From contig NZ_FNON01000008.1 in assembly GCF_900107045.1 (NCBI RefSeq), positions 186,001 through 250,000 of the forward strand: 64,000 bases of DNA, given 5' to 3'. Origin of the DNA: Amycolatopsis xylanica (GTDB taxonomy: Bacteria; Actinomycetota; Actinomycetes; Mycobacteriales; Pseudonocardiaceae). This document shows, piece after piece, positions 8,044 through 16,839 of this stretch; within the stretch, counting starts at the first letter, position 1, and each line of letters begins with the position of its first letter. The notes under the pieces were generated by a model. It was not told the origin of the DNA and did not search any database. It saw only the letters and a program-made list of their open reading frames with translations. The translations under genes were made by a program, and so were the position numbers.

Positions 8044-8565
8044 TCAGCCCGCTGAAGAGGTCTTCCGTGCCGGAAGCTTCCAGTCCGGGCGGATGAAGTG
8101 GCAGGTGTACCCGTTCGGGTAGCGCTCCAGGTAGTCCTGGTGCTCCGGCTCGGCCTCCCAGAACGGCCCGGCGGGCTCGACCTCGGTGACGGCCTTGCCA
8201 GGCCAGAGCCCGGACGCGTCGACGTCGGCGATGGTGTCCTCGGCGACGCGCTTCTGCTCTTCGCTGGTGTAGTAGATGGCCGACCGGTAGCTCAGGCCGA
8301 GATCGTTGCCCTGACGGTTCTTGGTCGTCGGGTCATGGATCTGGAAGAAGAACTCCAGCAGCGCGCGGTAGGTGATGCGCTCGGGGTCGAACAGGATCTC
8401 GATGGCCTCGGCGTGCGTGCCGTGGTTGCGGTACGTGGCGTTGGGCACGTCACCGCCGGTGTAGCCCACCCGGGTGGCGAGCACGCCGTCGTACTTGCGG
8501 ATCAGGTCCTGCATGCCCCAAAAACAGCCGCCCGCGAGCACGGCCTTCTCGCTGGTCACAGTCAT
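8044..8565 (-). CDS. msrA: peptide methionine sulfoxide reductase A
   Basis: 173 residues. The invariant catalytic motif GGCFWGMQ is at residues 12-19, followed by GVLATRVGYTGG, ATYRNHGTHAEAIEILFDP and HDPTTKNRQGNDLG, all hallmarks of MsrA. It reduces the S-epimer of methionine sulfoxide in oxidised proteins with thioredoxin-type reductants. The ATG at 8565 has GAGTGAGGA upstream and was preferred over an ATG at 8592. Monocistronic. Confidence 0.95.
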   Translation of the reverse strand: MTVTSEKAVLAGGCFWGMQDLIRKYDGVLATRVGYTGGDVPNATYRNHGTHAEAIEILFDPERITYRALLEFFFQIHDPTTKNRQGNDLGLSYRSAIYYTSEEQKRVAEDTIADVDASGLWPGKAVTEVEPAGPFWEAEPEHQDYLERYPNGYTCHFIRPDWKLPARKTSSAG

Positions 8566-8723
8566 GTCCTCACTCTCCTCGCAGAGGTTCAACGTCCATC
8601 TGTCTCCGGCGATTCCCGGCGGCTCTACGCCACCTTACGTACCGCGAAGAGACGACACCGGGCGGACGCCGCGCCCCCGGCCGCGCGGACATGCTGAGCG
8701 CCTACCCGATCGAAGGAGAAATC

Positions 8724-9077
8724 ATGAACGCTCGAGTGCTCACCATGATCGGCCTGCTGACCGGCGCCGTCGGCATCGCGATGCTGTGGGCGTCGGGGGT
8801 CGTCTTCCCGTTCTACCCGCCGCCGGGGATCCTGATCCTGAGCGCGGGCACGATCTTCATCGCGCTCGTCAAGTGGCGCTGGGCGCCGCTCATCGGCACC
8901 GCGCTCGGGTTGTTCATCATCATCGGCTTCCTGCTCAGCCCGACCGGGATCCCCAACCTGACCGGCGACTACGGCATCGCCACCTCGATCGGCACCGTCA
9001 TCCAGCTCGCCGGCGTGCTGGTCGCGACCATCGCGGGCGTGGCCGCGGTCGCTCCCGCGCGCCGGGTCACGGGCTGA
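8724..9077 (+). CDS. small membrane protein (3-4 TM)
   Basis: 117 residues that are almost entirely hydrophobic: segments around MIGLLTGAVGIAMLWASGVV, PPPGILILSAGTIFIALV, APLIGTALGLFIIIGFLL and a last one ending GVLVATIAGVAAVAPARRVTG. GAAGGAGAAATC precedes the ATG. It overlaps tail to tail by 11 bases with the convergent gene ending at 9067. No function recognisable. Confidence 0.7.
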   Translation: MNARVLTMIGLLTGAVGIAMLWASGVVFPFYPPPGILILSAGTIFIALVKWRWAPLIGTALGLFIIIGFLLSPTGIPNLTGDYGIATSIGTVIQLAGVLVATIAGVAAVAPARRVTG

Positions 9078-10503
9078 CGACCGCCGCGAAGGCCGCCCTG
9101 ATGTCGGCGTCGGCCGGGGTCACGTACATCTCCGACGGCGGCCCGATGTCGACGGACAGCCCGTAGCGCGAGTAGTGGATGGTCTGGGGACAGCTCGTGC
9201 CGCCGATCTCCGGGCGGGTGTCGGCCACGAGCTTGCCGGTCCGCAGCTCATAGGCGCGGATCGGGATCACGATCTTCTTGAACGTCACGTTCGTGGGAAA
9301 ACCGCGGATACTCCCCTGGCTCGTGTACGGGCAGGTCCGGACCGGCGTGCCGTACTCGGCCTTGCCGACGCACACGATCAGCGCCGCGTCTTCGGGCCCC
9401 GACGCCCGCCACTCGGCGGGCAGGTTGCCCGTGTACGCGGTGTCGCCGTACATGAGCGTGCGATTCGGTCCCTTCGCGTACGACGGCGCACCGCTGTATT
9501 GCGCGGGTTTCTTGCAGTAGCTGGGTTCTGAAGTGCCATACGCACCGGCCAGCAGGTCACGGACATTCGCGAGTTCGATCGCCAGGGTGGCTTTCCGGGC
9601 GCCTTCTTCGGCCTTGGCCGTGAGGTCGCGGTCCCGGCCGCGGTAGTGGTCGAGGTACTGCTGATACCGCGCCCGCGCGGGTTCCAGTGAGCCGGCGGCC
9701 ACGAGCTGGTCCCCGCAGCCGACGAGCGTGACGGGCTCGGTCCGGCCGATCGCCTCGACGGACCGGTCCAGGTCGTTGTTGGAGAACGGGCGGGCGCGAA
9801 GCCAGTCGGTGACTTTGGCGCTCTCGCAAGGATTCTTGGCAGGCAAGCCCGCGAGGAAGCCGTCGAGTGTCTTGCCGACCATCTTTTCGTGCCCTGGCAG
9901 GTCTTTGAGCACAGCGCTCAACGACTCGAATCCGGCCTGCAGGGCGACAGGTTCGCCGCTCAGTCCGGTCGCGAGCAGCCCGGCGGCGTTCGACAGCCGG
10001 TGGCACGCTTCGGCGGTGCGCTCGCCGCGCAGCGTGAGCGGGCCGTCGGCGATGCGGTGGCCGAGCCACAGCCGGTCGATCGCGGCCAGCGCGGGTGCGC
10101 AGTCGCCGCTTTCGCGGGCCTCGGTGACCGTGTCCTCGATCGTCGCGGCGCCGAACCTGAGCAGTCCCGCGGCCAGGAGAACCGGGACCGTGACGAGCAA
10201 CGCGACCCTGCGCTGCCATCCCACCCGCGAGCCGTGCTTGGTCGCCAGCGACCAGCCGTGCACGATCGAAAGAAGCCACCAAACGAGAGCGGTGATCTCC
10301 ACCCAGACCTCGCGAACCGAGGCGAGCATGATCACGAGCGTGAGCGTGATCAGCCAAGTGAGAACAGCGAGTCCACGCCGTTTGAGAAGCAGATAGCCGA
10401 CGCCGAGCAGTGAAGCGTTGCCGATAGCGACGGCCAGCGGATCGCGAGGCGCGGGCTCCGGTTCAGCCAGGAAGCCCGGCCGGTACTCGGGTGCGAGGTC
10501 CAT
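9067..10503 (-). CDS. membrane-anchored protein with C-terminal soluble domain
   Basis: 478 residues. Residues 25-125 hold three to four membrane segments (SLLGVGYLLL, LAVLTWLITLTLVIMLASV, ITALVWWLLSIVHGW, VALLVTVPVLLAAGLL); the rest is a soluble helical region with TPR-like character followed by a beta-rich domain with several cysteines. I do not recognise the family. The ATG at 10503 was preferred over an upstream TTG. The next gene on the same strand (NACHT) lies upstream with a short gap. Confidence 0.65.
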   Translation of the reverse strand: MDLAPEYRPGFLAEPEPAPRDPLAVAIGNASLLGVGYLLLKRRGLAVLTWLITLTLVIMLASVREVWVEITALVWWLLSIVHGWSLATKHGSRVGWQRRVALLVTVPVLLAAGLLRFGAATIEDTVTEARESGDCAPALAAIDRLWLGHRIADGPLTLRGERTAEACHRLSNAAGLLATGLSGEPVALQAGFESLSAVLKDLPGHEKMVGKTLDGFLAGLPAKNPCESAKVTDWLRARPFSNNDLDRSVEAIGRTEPVTLVGCGDQLVAAGSLEPARARYQQYLDHYRGRDRDLTAKAEEGARKATLAIELANVRDLLAGAYGTSEPSYCKKPAQYSGAPSYAKGPNRTLMYGDTAYTGNLPAEWRASGPEDAALIVCVGKAEYGTPVRTCPYTSQGSIRGFPTNVTFKKIVIPIRAYELRTGKLVADTRPEIGGTSCPQTIHYSRYGLSVDIGPPSEMYVTPADADIRAAFAAVVSP

Positions 10504-10547
10504 GCCTGCCAATTGTCAGTACCGCGGCCGGGACCCCTCCCCGATCG

Positions 10548-12812
10548 TCAAGCCGGGTGAGTGCGGCTCAGGTGATCCTGGAGCCGCGCGTGGCGGAACT
10601 GGTAGACGGCGCCCGCCTGCCGCAGGACCCCGCGCTGGTAGGCGTCTTCGAGGAACGCGAGCATCGCCCACGGCAGCTTGCCGGTCAGCGGCAGCCAGAC
10701 CCGCGCCAGTATCACCCACTGTCCCCACGCGGTGAACGCGAACGCGTACGCGAAGCCCGCCCCGAGCCCGCCGACCGCGCCGGTGAGCAGGCCGCCGCTG
10801 AGCGTCCAGACCAGTTCACCCAGCACCCCCTGCAGCAGGCCGACCACGACCCAGCCCATCACCATGATCGCGACGATGAGCAGCGGCACGAGCAGCAGCA
10901 CCTGACGGAGGACGGTCGTGCGGTTCGCCGCGACGAGGCCGGCCGGGCTGGTGACCGCGTTCAGGTCGAGCGGCGCCTCGAGGACGGTCGCGAGCCCGAA
11001 GACCGGGCCGGCCGCCAGCCCGAAGATGAGGCCGGTGGTGATCATGTTGATGCCCGCCGCCTCCACCACCCAGCCGAGTTCTTCCGGGAAGCCGAACATG
11101 AGCAGGCGCGCCAGCATGGTCACCGGGCCGTATCCCAGGCCGACCACGAAACCACCCAGGATCCCGGCACCCATCCGGACAACGAATCTCCTGGCCAGCC
11201 CGCCACCCCGATCGCCTCGGCCGAACAGCCGCACGCGCATCCGGGACGGCTCGAACACCGTCCCGCCGACGACCACCATCAGCCCGTAGACCAGGCCGAA
11301 GCCGAGGCCGACCACCGGGCCGACCAGCAGGCCGTCGATGAGGCCCGCGCGCAGCCCGAGCCCGGCGCCGAAGTTGATCACGTCGAACGGGAGGAAGAAC
11401 AGCCAGTCGAACACCGCCGTCGTGATCGAGGCGACCAGCACCACGATGAGGATGCGCGACGAGCGGCTCAGCGCGGTGCCGAGCTGCCACCACGCCAGGT
11501 CACGCGTCTCGAGTTTGTCGAGGTGCCGCGCGAGATACCCCAGCCAGCGCTGCGCGCGGTCCGCTTCCCAGCCCTGGCGCGGCTGCGCGGCGCCGGGCTG
11601 CTGCCGGTAGACGGTCGGCACGAAGCTGCCGAGCAGATGGTCTTCGAGCGACTCGCGATCGGGGAACCGGGTCGTGTCCAGCAGCACGGCCGGGTCCTGG
11701 CCGGGCGTGTCGCTGTAGACGGTCCTGGCCAGCACCACCATCAGCGGAGTGGTCAGCACGGCCGCGAGGTCGGCGGCGCGGCCGTCACGGAGCTCGGCGA
11801 GCACGGGATCCCAGACCGTTCCGCCCTCGGCGTTGCGGCGGGTGGTGCGGGGCAGGTAGTTGGCCAGGTCGTCGGGGGTCAGGTCGATCAGCTCGATGCC
11901 GGCGGCGCCGGTCAGCACGTCGGTGGCCGCGATCGCGCCCGTGTACTCGCCAGGCCTGCTGGTCAGCAGCAGCGGCAGCGTCGTCGCGTTGAGCGCCTCC
12001 AGCGCGGGGCCGTGCAGACCGGCGGCGAGCTCGTCGAAACCGTCCAGCACCGGGAGGATGTGGCCAGCCTCGACGAGCGCGGCGGCCAGCGACGGATGAC
12101 CGGGAGCGCTCTTGGTGAGGCCCGGGTAGTCGCGGAGCAGCTGGGCGGTCAGCCAGTCGCGCAAGGTGCCTGCCGTCGGATCCCAGGAGCCGAGGCTGAA
12201 GATCACCGGGACCGGCTCGCCTGCCACGCGCGTGCGCAGGTAGTCGAGCACGAACCGCAGCGTCAGCACGGTCTTGCCCGAGCCGGCCCGGCCGAGCACC
12301 ACCAGCCGCCGCGACGGGATCCGCCGGTAGGTGCCGTCGATGTCGTCCAGCGAGCCGGTCAGGTTCAGCGGGACGGCCGCGGCACCCGCCGGGGCACGGC
12401 CGATGTTGTCGTCGTGATCGGTGAGCAGCGCGGACACCGGCTGCCATCGCACCGGCAGCGGGAACGGGTCGTGGATGCGGCGCTGCTCCTCCTCGCGCTG
12501 CCAGCGGCCACCGACCACCCTGGCGAGTTCGTCGGCCGCGTCGGTCAGCGCGTCGCGCGGCCGTGGCTCCGGCGCGGGCTCTTCCGGTTCCTCTTCACCG
12601 GCTTCGGAGAGCAGCTTGCGGCGTTCGGCCGGAGAGATGTCGAGTGCTTCGGCGAGCAGCTTCACGGTGCCCAGCCGGGGGTCGGTCGGGTCGCCGGTCT
12701 CGAGCCTGCGGATGGTCCGCACGCCGACGGTGGACCGTTCGGACAGCTGCTCCTGCGTCATCCCCGCCTGCCGCCGCAACCGCCGCAGCAGCGTGCCGAA
12801 CTCGCTCGCCAA
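10548..12812 (-). CDS. HTH-NACHT NTPase with C-terminal membrane domain
   Basis: About 754 residues. An N-terminal XRE-type helix-turn-helix (RQAGMTQEQLSERSTVGVRT) is followed by a STAND/NACHT NTPase: Walker A VVLGRAGSGKTVLTLRFV, Walker B HILPVLDGFDEL, and LLLTSRPGEY sensor. The C-terminal 300 residues carry about seven glycine-rich membrane segments, then a short QFRHARLQDHLS tail. Family knowledge: such proteins are bacterial NLR relatives; some bNACHT proteins defend against phages, others are regulatory. The likely start is a TTG at 12812 with GAGGGGCGAGGG just upstream; the reading frame stays open further upstream without a good start. Confidence 0.8.
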   Translation of the reverse strand: MASEFGTLLRRLRRQAGMTQEQLSERSTVGVRTIRRLETGDPTDPRLGTVKLLAEALDISPAERRKLLSEAGEEEPEEPAPEPRPRDALTDAADELARVVGGRWQREEEQRRIHDPFPLPVRWQPVSALLTDHDDNIGRAPAGAAAVPLNLTGSLDDIDGTYRRIPSRRLVVLGRAGSGKTVLTLRFVLDYLRTRVAGEPVPVIFSLGSWDPTAGTLRDWLTAQLLRDYPGLTKSAPGHPSLAAALVEAGHILPVLDGFDELAAGLHGPALEALNATTLPLLLTSRPGEYTGAIAATDVLTGAAGIELIDLTPDDLANYLPRTTRRNAEGGTVWDPVLAELRDGRAADLAAVLTTPLMVVLARTVYSDTPGQDPAVLLDTTRFPDRESLEDHLLGSFVPTVYRQQPGAAQPRQGWEADRAQRWLGYLARHLDKLETRDLAWWQLGTALSRSSRILIVVLVASITTAVFDWLFFLPFDVINFGAGLGLRAGLIDGLLVGPVVGLGFGLVYGLMVVVGGTVFEPSRMRVRLFGRGDRGGGLARRFVVRMGAGILGGFVVGLGYGPVTMLARLLMFGFPEELGWVVEAAGINMITTGLIFGLAAGPVFGLATVLEAPLDLNAVTSPAGLVAANRTTVLRQVLLLVPLLIVAIMVMGWVVVGLLQGVLGELVWTLSGGLLTGAVGGLGAGFAYAFAFTAWGQWVILARVWLPLTGKLPWAMLAFLEDAYQRGVLRQAGAVYQFRHARLQDHLSRTHPA

Positions 12813-12975
12813 ATGCCCTCGCCCCTCGCCATCGGCGTGATTTTCTACCGTGATCGACCATAGCGGGGATACCGGCCGTAAATGGCCGGTTCCCGACCTG
12901 GTCTCCTGACCAGTGCGAACGCCAGCATCAACGGCGTCAACCTTGTGACCTACCTGCGAAAAGAGTGGGAATTCG

Positions 12976-14064
12976 ATGAAGACGCGTTTCCGGGGCTCAA
13001 GCGCCGCGGCCGCCGTGGTGGCCGGTCTGGCCCTCGCTTCGGCCGTGACCGCGCCCGCCGCCGTCGCCGATCCGGCGGCCCCGCCGCACTTCGAGAACGG
13101 CTTCGGGCTGACCGTGGTCCAGCAGCCTGCCTGGGTGGAGGAGAGCGAGGGCCGCCGCACGTTCACCTTCAGCGTGAGCTCCGATCAGGTGCCGACGCCC
13201 ACCCTGCTGCCCGGCCAGATCGCCGGCCAGCACCTGATCATGGTCACCCTGCCCGATGGCTACGACAACGCGGCCGCGACCCGGTACCCCGTGCTGCTGA
13301 ACCTGCACGGCAACCCCGACCGGCCGAACACGGTGCCGAACCTGCAGATCACCGAGCGCTCGACCAAGAACACCCCGCTGATCACGGTCGCGCCCAACGG
13401 CGTCCGCAGCTGGTACTCGAACTGGGTCAACCCCGGCGCCGTCGGGCCGCAGAACTGGGAGAACTTCCACCTCGGCCAGGTCATCCCGCTGATCGACGCC
13501 AACCTCAAGACGATCGGCACCAAAGAGGGCCGGGCGGTCGTCGGGCACTCGATGGGCGGCTTCGGCGCGTTCCACTACGCCGAGCACCGGCCGGACCTGT
13601 TCAGCTACGTCGGCGCGCTGTCCGGCGGTCTCGACCTGCTGAGCCAGGAGGTGCGCGCCGCGGTGATCGGCACCTCGGTCGACTCGAGCGCCGGCGTCCC
13701 GACCGTCGGAGCCGACGCGATCTTCGGCCCGCCGATCTGGCCGTTCGACGGGATCTGGAACGCGCAGAGCCCGGCCCAGCACGTGGCGTCGCTGCGTGGC
13801 ATGGGCGTCGCGATGTACACGGGCAACGGCGGCAACCTGCTGGACAACCCGATCCAGGCCGTCTTCGAGAACCGGGCCAGGGAGACCAACCTGGTGACAG
13901 CGGCCAACCTCAACGCCGCGGGCATCCCGTACTACTTCGCCGACTACGGCGACGGCAGCACCTGGGCGCCCGGCTGCAACGGCAAGCACGCGCAGCAGCC
14001 GTGCCTGCAGGCCGACATGGACCACTTCGTCCCGCTCATCCTGCAGCGGCTCCAGCACCCGTGA
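12976..14064 (+). CDS. secreted alpha/beta-hydrolase esterase (antigen 85/esterase D type)
   Basis: 362 residues. A signal peptide (MKTRFRGSSAAAAVVAGLAL...AVA) is followed by an alpha/beta-hydrolase of the putative esterase (PF00756) type: oxyanion region LLNLHGNPDRP, nucleophile elbow VVGHSMGGFGAFHYA, and C-terminal His in DMDHFVPL. Family members are acyl esterases or mycolyltransferases acting outside the cell. A hairpin terminator follows immediately. Substrate unknown. Confidence 0.8.
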   Translation: MKTRFRGSSAAAAVVAGLALASAVTAPAAVADPAAPPHFENGFGLTVVQQPAWVEESEGRRTFTFSVSSDQVPTPTLLPGQIAGQHLIMVTLPDGYDNAAATRYPVLLNLHGNPDRPNTVPNLQITERSTKNTPLITVAPNGVRSWYSNWVNPGAVGPQNWENFHLGQVIPLIDANLKTIGTKEGRAVVGHSMGGFGAFHYAEHRPDLFSYVGALSGGLDLLSQEVRAAVIGTSVDSSAGVPTVGADAIFGPPIWPFDGIWNAQSPAQHVASLRGMGVAMYTGNGGNLLDNPIQAVFENRARETNLVTAANLNAAGIPYYFADYGDGSTWAPGCNGKHAQQPCLQADMDHFVPLILQRLQHP

Positions 14065-14070
14065 CCGTGC

Positions 14071-14104
14071 GCCTGCCGGGCGGTGAGGGGGCCGCCCGGC
14101 AGGC
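14071..14104 (+). terminator. 13-bp stem terminator after esterase
   Basis: GCCTGCCGGGCGG (14071-14083) pairs perfectly with CCGCCCGGCAGGC (14092-14104), beginning 7 bases after the esterase stop. Confidence 0.65.
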
Positions 14105-14118
14105 CCGAAAGGAAAACC

Positions 14119-14454
14119 ATGGCCGAGTACCGGTCACACCCGAAGTCCGGCGGTGGTGGCGGTGGCTGCCTGGTGATCGTGGGGATCCTGTTCGTGCTCC
14201 TGCTGCTCGTGTCGACCTGCCGCGAGCTGCCGAGAACCGAACAGCTGCCAGGCCAGGAAGGCCAGGACGAGAATCAGGTACACGTTGCCGATCACGTGCT
14301 GCCAAGCCGACCAGGCGAGTTCACGATCGCCGCCGCCCGGCAGCATCATGAACGGCCCGGCGACGAACACCACGGCGACCGTGACCGTCAGCCACCGTGG
14401 CGCGGACTTCGCGAACACCAGCAGCGCGGGCGCGATCCACACCCAGTGGTGTGA
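14119..14454 (+). CDS. possible small membrane protein, antisense to the GT87 gene end
   Basis: An ATG with AAAGGAAAACC upstream opens MAEYRSHPKSGGGGGG followed by a clear single membrane segment (CLVIVGILFVLLLLVSTC). After about 40 residues the frame continues as low-complexity His/Arg/Asp-rich sequence until 14454, lying antisense to the last 320 bases of the minus-strand mannosyltransferase gene. The N-terminal part looks like a genuine small membrane protein; the tail is probably read through non-homologous sequence. This may mark a recombination junction. Confidence 0.4.
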   Translation: MAEYRSHPKSGGGGGGCLVIVGILFVLLLLVSTCRELPRTEQLPGQEGQDENQVHVADHVLPSRPGEFTIAAARQHHERPGDEHHGDRDRQPPWRGLREHQQRGRDPHPVV

Positions 14455-15357
14455 CCAGGAGATCGGCGAGATCACCAGCGCGGCGGCCGCGGTGACCATG
14501 ACCGCCATCGGCGGCTCGGCGCGGCGGATGACGAGCACGGCGGCGATGATCACGAGCCCCGCGAGCACCCACCACAGCAGCCCGTCCGGCGGCAGGTGCA
14601 GCCTGCGCAGCGCCGCCGCGATCGTCTGATTGGTGTGCAGTGGTGAAGCGGCGAGCCCACCGGCGCCGGTCAGCTGACCGCTGAACCAGTACTTCAGCGA
14701 AGCGCCGGGCGCCATGACGAAGGCGAACGCGCTGGCGGCGGCGCCGGTGGCGACGACCGTCATCGCGGCCCGGAAATCCTTGCGCAGCAAGAAGAACAGC
14801 AGGAACGCGGCGGGCGTGACCTTGATGGCCGCGGCTATCCCGACCAGCATCCCCCGCGGCCATGGCGGCTTCTCGGCGAGACAGTCGACGACCACCAGCG
14901 CCATCACCAGCATGTTGATCTGCCCGAACGACAAGGTGCTCCGGACCGGCTCCAGCGCGAGTGACGGCGCGGTCAAGACCAGTGCGGCCAGCGAGGCCCT
15001 CCGGGGTGCGACCGTCCACAAGCGACGGATGACCACGCGCAGCGCCGCCCAGAGCGACGCCATGGTCAGCACGGTCAGCAGCACCGAGGCCACCGCCAGC
15101 GGCGGGATCGCCAGCGGCAGCAGCACCAGCGCGCCGAACGGCGGATAGATGAACGGCAAGGAGACCCCGGCACGGGTGGCGGGCAGCGGTCCGTACAGGT
15201 CGTGGCCCGCGACCAGCGCCTGCGAGCCGAACCGGTAGACCTCCAGGTCGATCGGCCCGAAACTGCAGACAGCGGCCAGTACCGCGATCCCGGCCACGAC
15301 CGCACTCACGATCAGCAGCAGCTCGCCTCGCCGCCGCGCGAAGATCATCGATGTCAT
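14134..15357 (-). CDS. GT87-type polyprenyl-phosphate-mannose-dependent mannosyltransferase
   Basis: 407 residues with about ten membrane segments. The N-terminal FGPIDLEVYRFGSQALVAGHDLYG with the Asp-Leu-x-Val-Tyr motif is characteristic of DUF2029/GT87 (PimE-like) transferases, as are FIYPPFGALVLLP, SFGQINMLVMALV and ISPISWSHHWVW. Such enzymes add mannose to lipid-linked glycans at the outer membrane face. The last 35 residues (Gln/His/Glu rich) lie antisense to a small ORF and look like a non-native extension. It lies downstream of a two-component system on the same strand and has heptamer repeats at its promoter. Confidence 0.85.
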   Translation of the reverse strand: MTSMIFARRRGELLLIVSAVVAGIAVLAAVCSFGPIDLEVYRFGSQALVAGHDLYGPLPATRAGVSLPFIYPPFGALVLLPLAIPPLAVASVLLTVLTMASLWAALRVVIRRLWTVAPRRASLAALVLTAPSLALEPVRSTLSFGQINMLVMALVVVDCLAEKPPWPRGMLVGIAAAIKVTPAAFLLFFLLRKDFRAAMTVVATGAAASAFAFVMAPGASLKYWFSGQLTGAGGLAASPLHTNQTIAAALRRLHLPPDGLLWWVLAGLVIIAAVLVIRRAEPPMAVMVTAAAALVISPISWSHHWVWIAPALLVFAKSAPRWLTVTVAVVFVAGPFMMLPGGGDRELAWSAWQHVIGNVYLILVLAFLAWQLFGSRQLAAGRHEQQEHEQDPHDHQAATATTAGLRV

Positions 15358-15362
15358 GCGGC

Positions 15363-15419
15363 GCAGCTTCAGCCAGTGACGCTGAAGCCTCGCTTAAGGA
15401 AGCTGAAGCCGTCTTCAGC
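15363..15419. promoter_or_regulatory. four GCTTCAG/CTGAAGC heptamers upstream of GT87
   Basis: Between the histidine kinase stop and the GT87 start the heptamer GCTTCAG occurs four times in alternating orientation, giving two inverted pairs (one is GCTGAAGACGGCTTCAGC on the minus strand). Repeated heptamers in front of a gene next to an OmpR-type regulator suggest a binding site for that regulator; the same sequence could alternatively fold as a terminator for the kinase gene. Confidence 0.45.
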
Positions 15420-16839
15420 TTTCCGCGCGCGGCAGCCGGACGGTCACCACGGACCCCGCGATGGACACGGTGCCCTCGTGCGCGTGCGCGATCTCGGCCA
15501 CGATGGCGAGCCCGAGCCCGGAGCCGCCTTCGTCGCGGTCGCGGCCGTCGTCGAGCCGCACGAACCGGTCGAAGACGCGCTCGGCGTCGGCCTCGGGAAT
15601 TCCCGCGCCGTCGTCGGCCACGGTCAGCACGCACTCGTCATCCACAATGGACACGGCGACGCGCACACTCGACTTCGCATGGCGTTCCGCGTTGTCGACG
15701 AGGTTGCGCAGCAGCCGCGTGAGCCGGACCCGGTTGCCCGGAACCACCGCCGCACTGTCCACTTCGGACGTGATGGTGACGCCGTCCCTCGGCTCACGGC
15801 CGGTGAGGCAGGCTTCGACCACCTCGGCCAGCGGCACCGGGGCGAACTTGCCGGTTTCGGCGCCTTCGAGCTTGCTGAGCAGCAGCAGGTCGGCGACCAG
15901 CTCTTCCATCCTGGTGACGTCGAGCAGCACGTTCTCGCAGGATCGCCGCCATTCGATCTGCTCGGGATAGGTGAGCAGCACTTCGAGCTGGTTGCGCATG
16001 GTGGTGAGCGGGGTGCGCAGTTCGTGGGAGGCGTCGGCGGTGAACTGGACCTGCCTGGTCACCGCGGTGTCCAGCCTGGCCAGCATGGTGTTCATGGTGG
16101 CGGCCAGCCGCGGGATCTCGTCGCGGCCAGGGGGCTCGGCCACCCGGCGGCCGAGGTCGTGCGCGCTGATCTCGGCGACCTCCGCGCGCAGCGCCTCGAC
16201 CGGCCGCAGCGATCTGCGCACGGCGAACCAGGCGATGACGCCGATCAGCAGTGACACCAGTGGAACCGCGATCAGCAGCCAGGTCTTGGTGGTCTCGGCC
16301 CCCCACTGCGCGGCCGGGTCGGGCGTGGCCGCCGCATACACCATGTAGCGTTGGTCCTCGGAGCGGCCGGTGGCGGTGTACAGCGGAATCGGCTGCGACT
16401 CGTCCACCCGATCCGGGTGGTCTCGCATGACATACGCGTACAGCTCGGGCAGGCAATTCATCACCTGATCCCGCACGTTGCCGTCGATCAGGTACAGCTC
16501 GAAGGTGACGAAGTGGACTCCGCCATACTTCCCGCCCGCGAGCAGCGGCTGCCCTTCCCAGGGCACCGGGCAGCTCGCCAGTCGCTTTCCCTCACGATCG
16601 ACGATCTCGTAGATCATGTCGGAGATCCTGCTGTTGATCTTGTCCACCGGGGTGCCCGAGTTCAGCAGCTCCTGGATCCGGTAGACCCGCTGCTTGGCCG
16701 TCTGGATGGCGTTCGTTTCGAGCCGATCCTGCGCCTGCAGTACGAAGAAGACCCCAGTCGCGCCGAGCGCGATCATCGACGACAACGCGGCCGCCGCCGC
16801 GACCCGGAACCGCGTCGACCGCCACAGGTCACGCAGCAT
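15415..16839 (-). CDS. sensor histidine kinase
   Basis: 474 residues. Two membrane segments (about 12-34 and 185-207) bracket an extracytoplasmic domain of roughly 150 residues with two cysteines. Then come HAMP, HisKA with the phospho-His in ADASHELRTPLTTM, and HATPase_c with N box NLVDNAERHA, G1 VADDGAGIP and G2 GGSGLGLAIV. It overlaps the response-regulator gene by 11 bases, so the pair is co-transcribed. The signal is unknown. Confidence 0.92.
   Translation of the reverse strand: MLRDLWRSTRFRVAAAAALSSMIALGATGVFFVLQAQDRLETNAIQTAKQRVYRIQELLNSGTPVDKINSRISDMIYEIVDREGKRLASCPVPWEGQPLLAGGKYGGVHFVTFELYLIDGNVRDQVMNCLPELYAYVMRDHPDRVDESQPIPLYTATGRSEDQRYMVYAAATPDPAAQWGAETTKTWLLIAVPLVSLLIGVIAWFAVRRSLRPVEALRAEVAEISAHDLGRRVAEPPGRDEIPRLAATMNTMLARLDTAVTRQVQFTADASHELRTPLTTMRNQLEVLLTYPEQIEWRRSCENVLLDVTRMEELVADLLLLSKLEGAETGKFAPVPLAEVVEACLTGREPRDGVTITSEVDSAAVVPGNRVRLTRLLRNLVDNAERHAKSSVRVAVSIVDDECVLTVADDGAGIPEADAERVFDRFVRLDDGRDRDEGGSGLGLAIVAEIAHAHEGTVSIAGSVVTVRLPRAES

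Noticed and set aside
10491..12863. Open frame of 790 codons on the plus strand opposite the NACHT gene
   Set aside because: Composition is Arg/Gln/His-rich low complexity without domains, typical of antisense frames in high-GC DNA; the minus strand encodes a clear HTH-NACHT protein.
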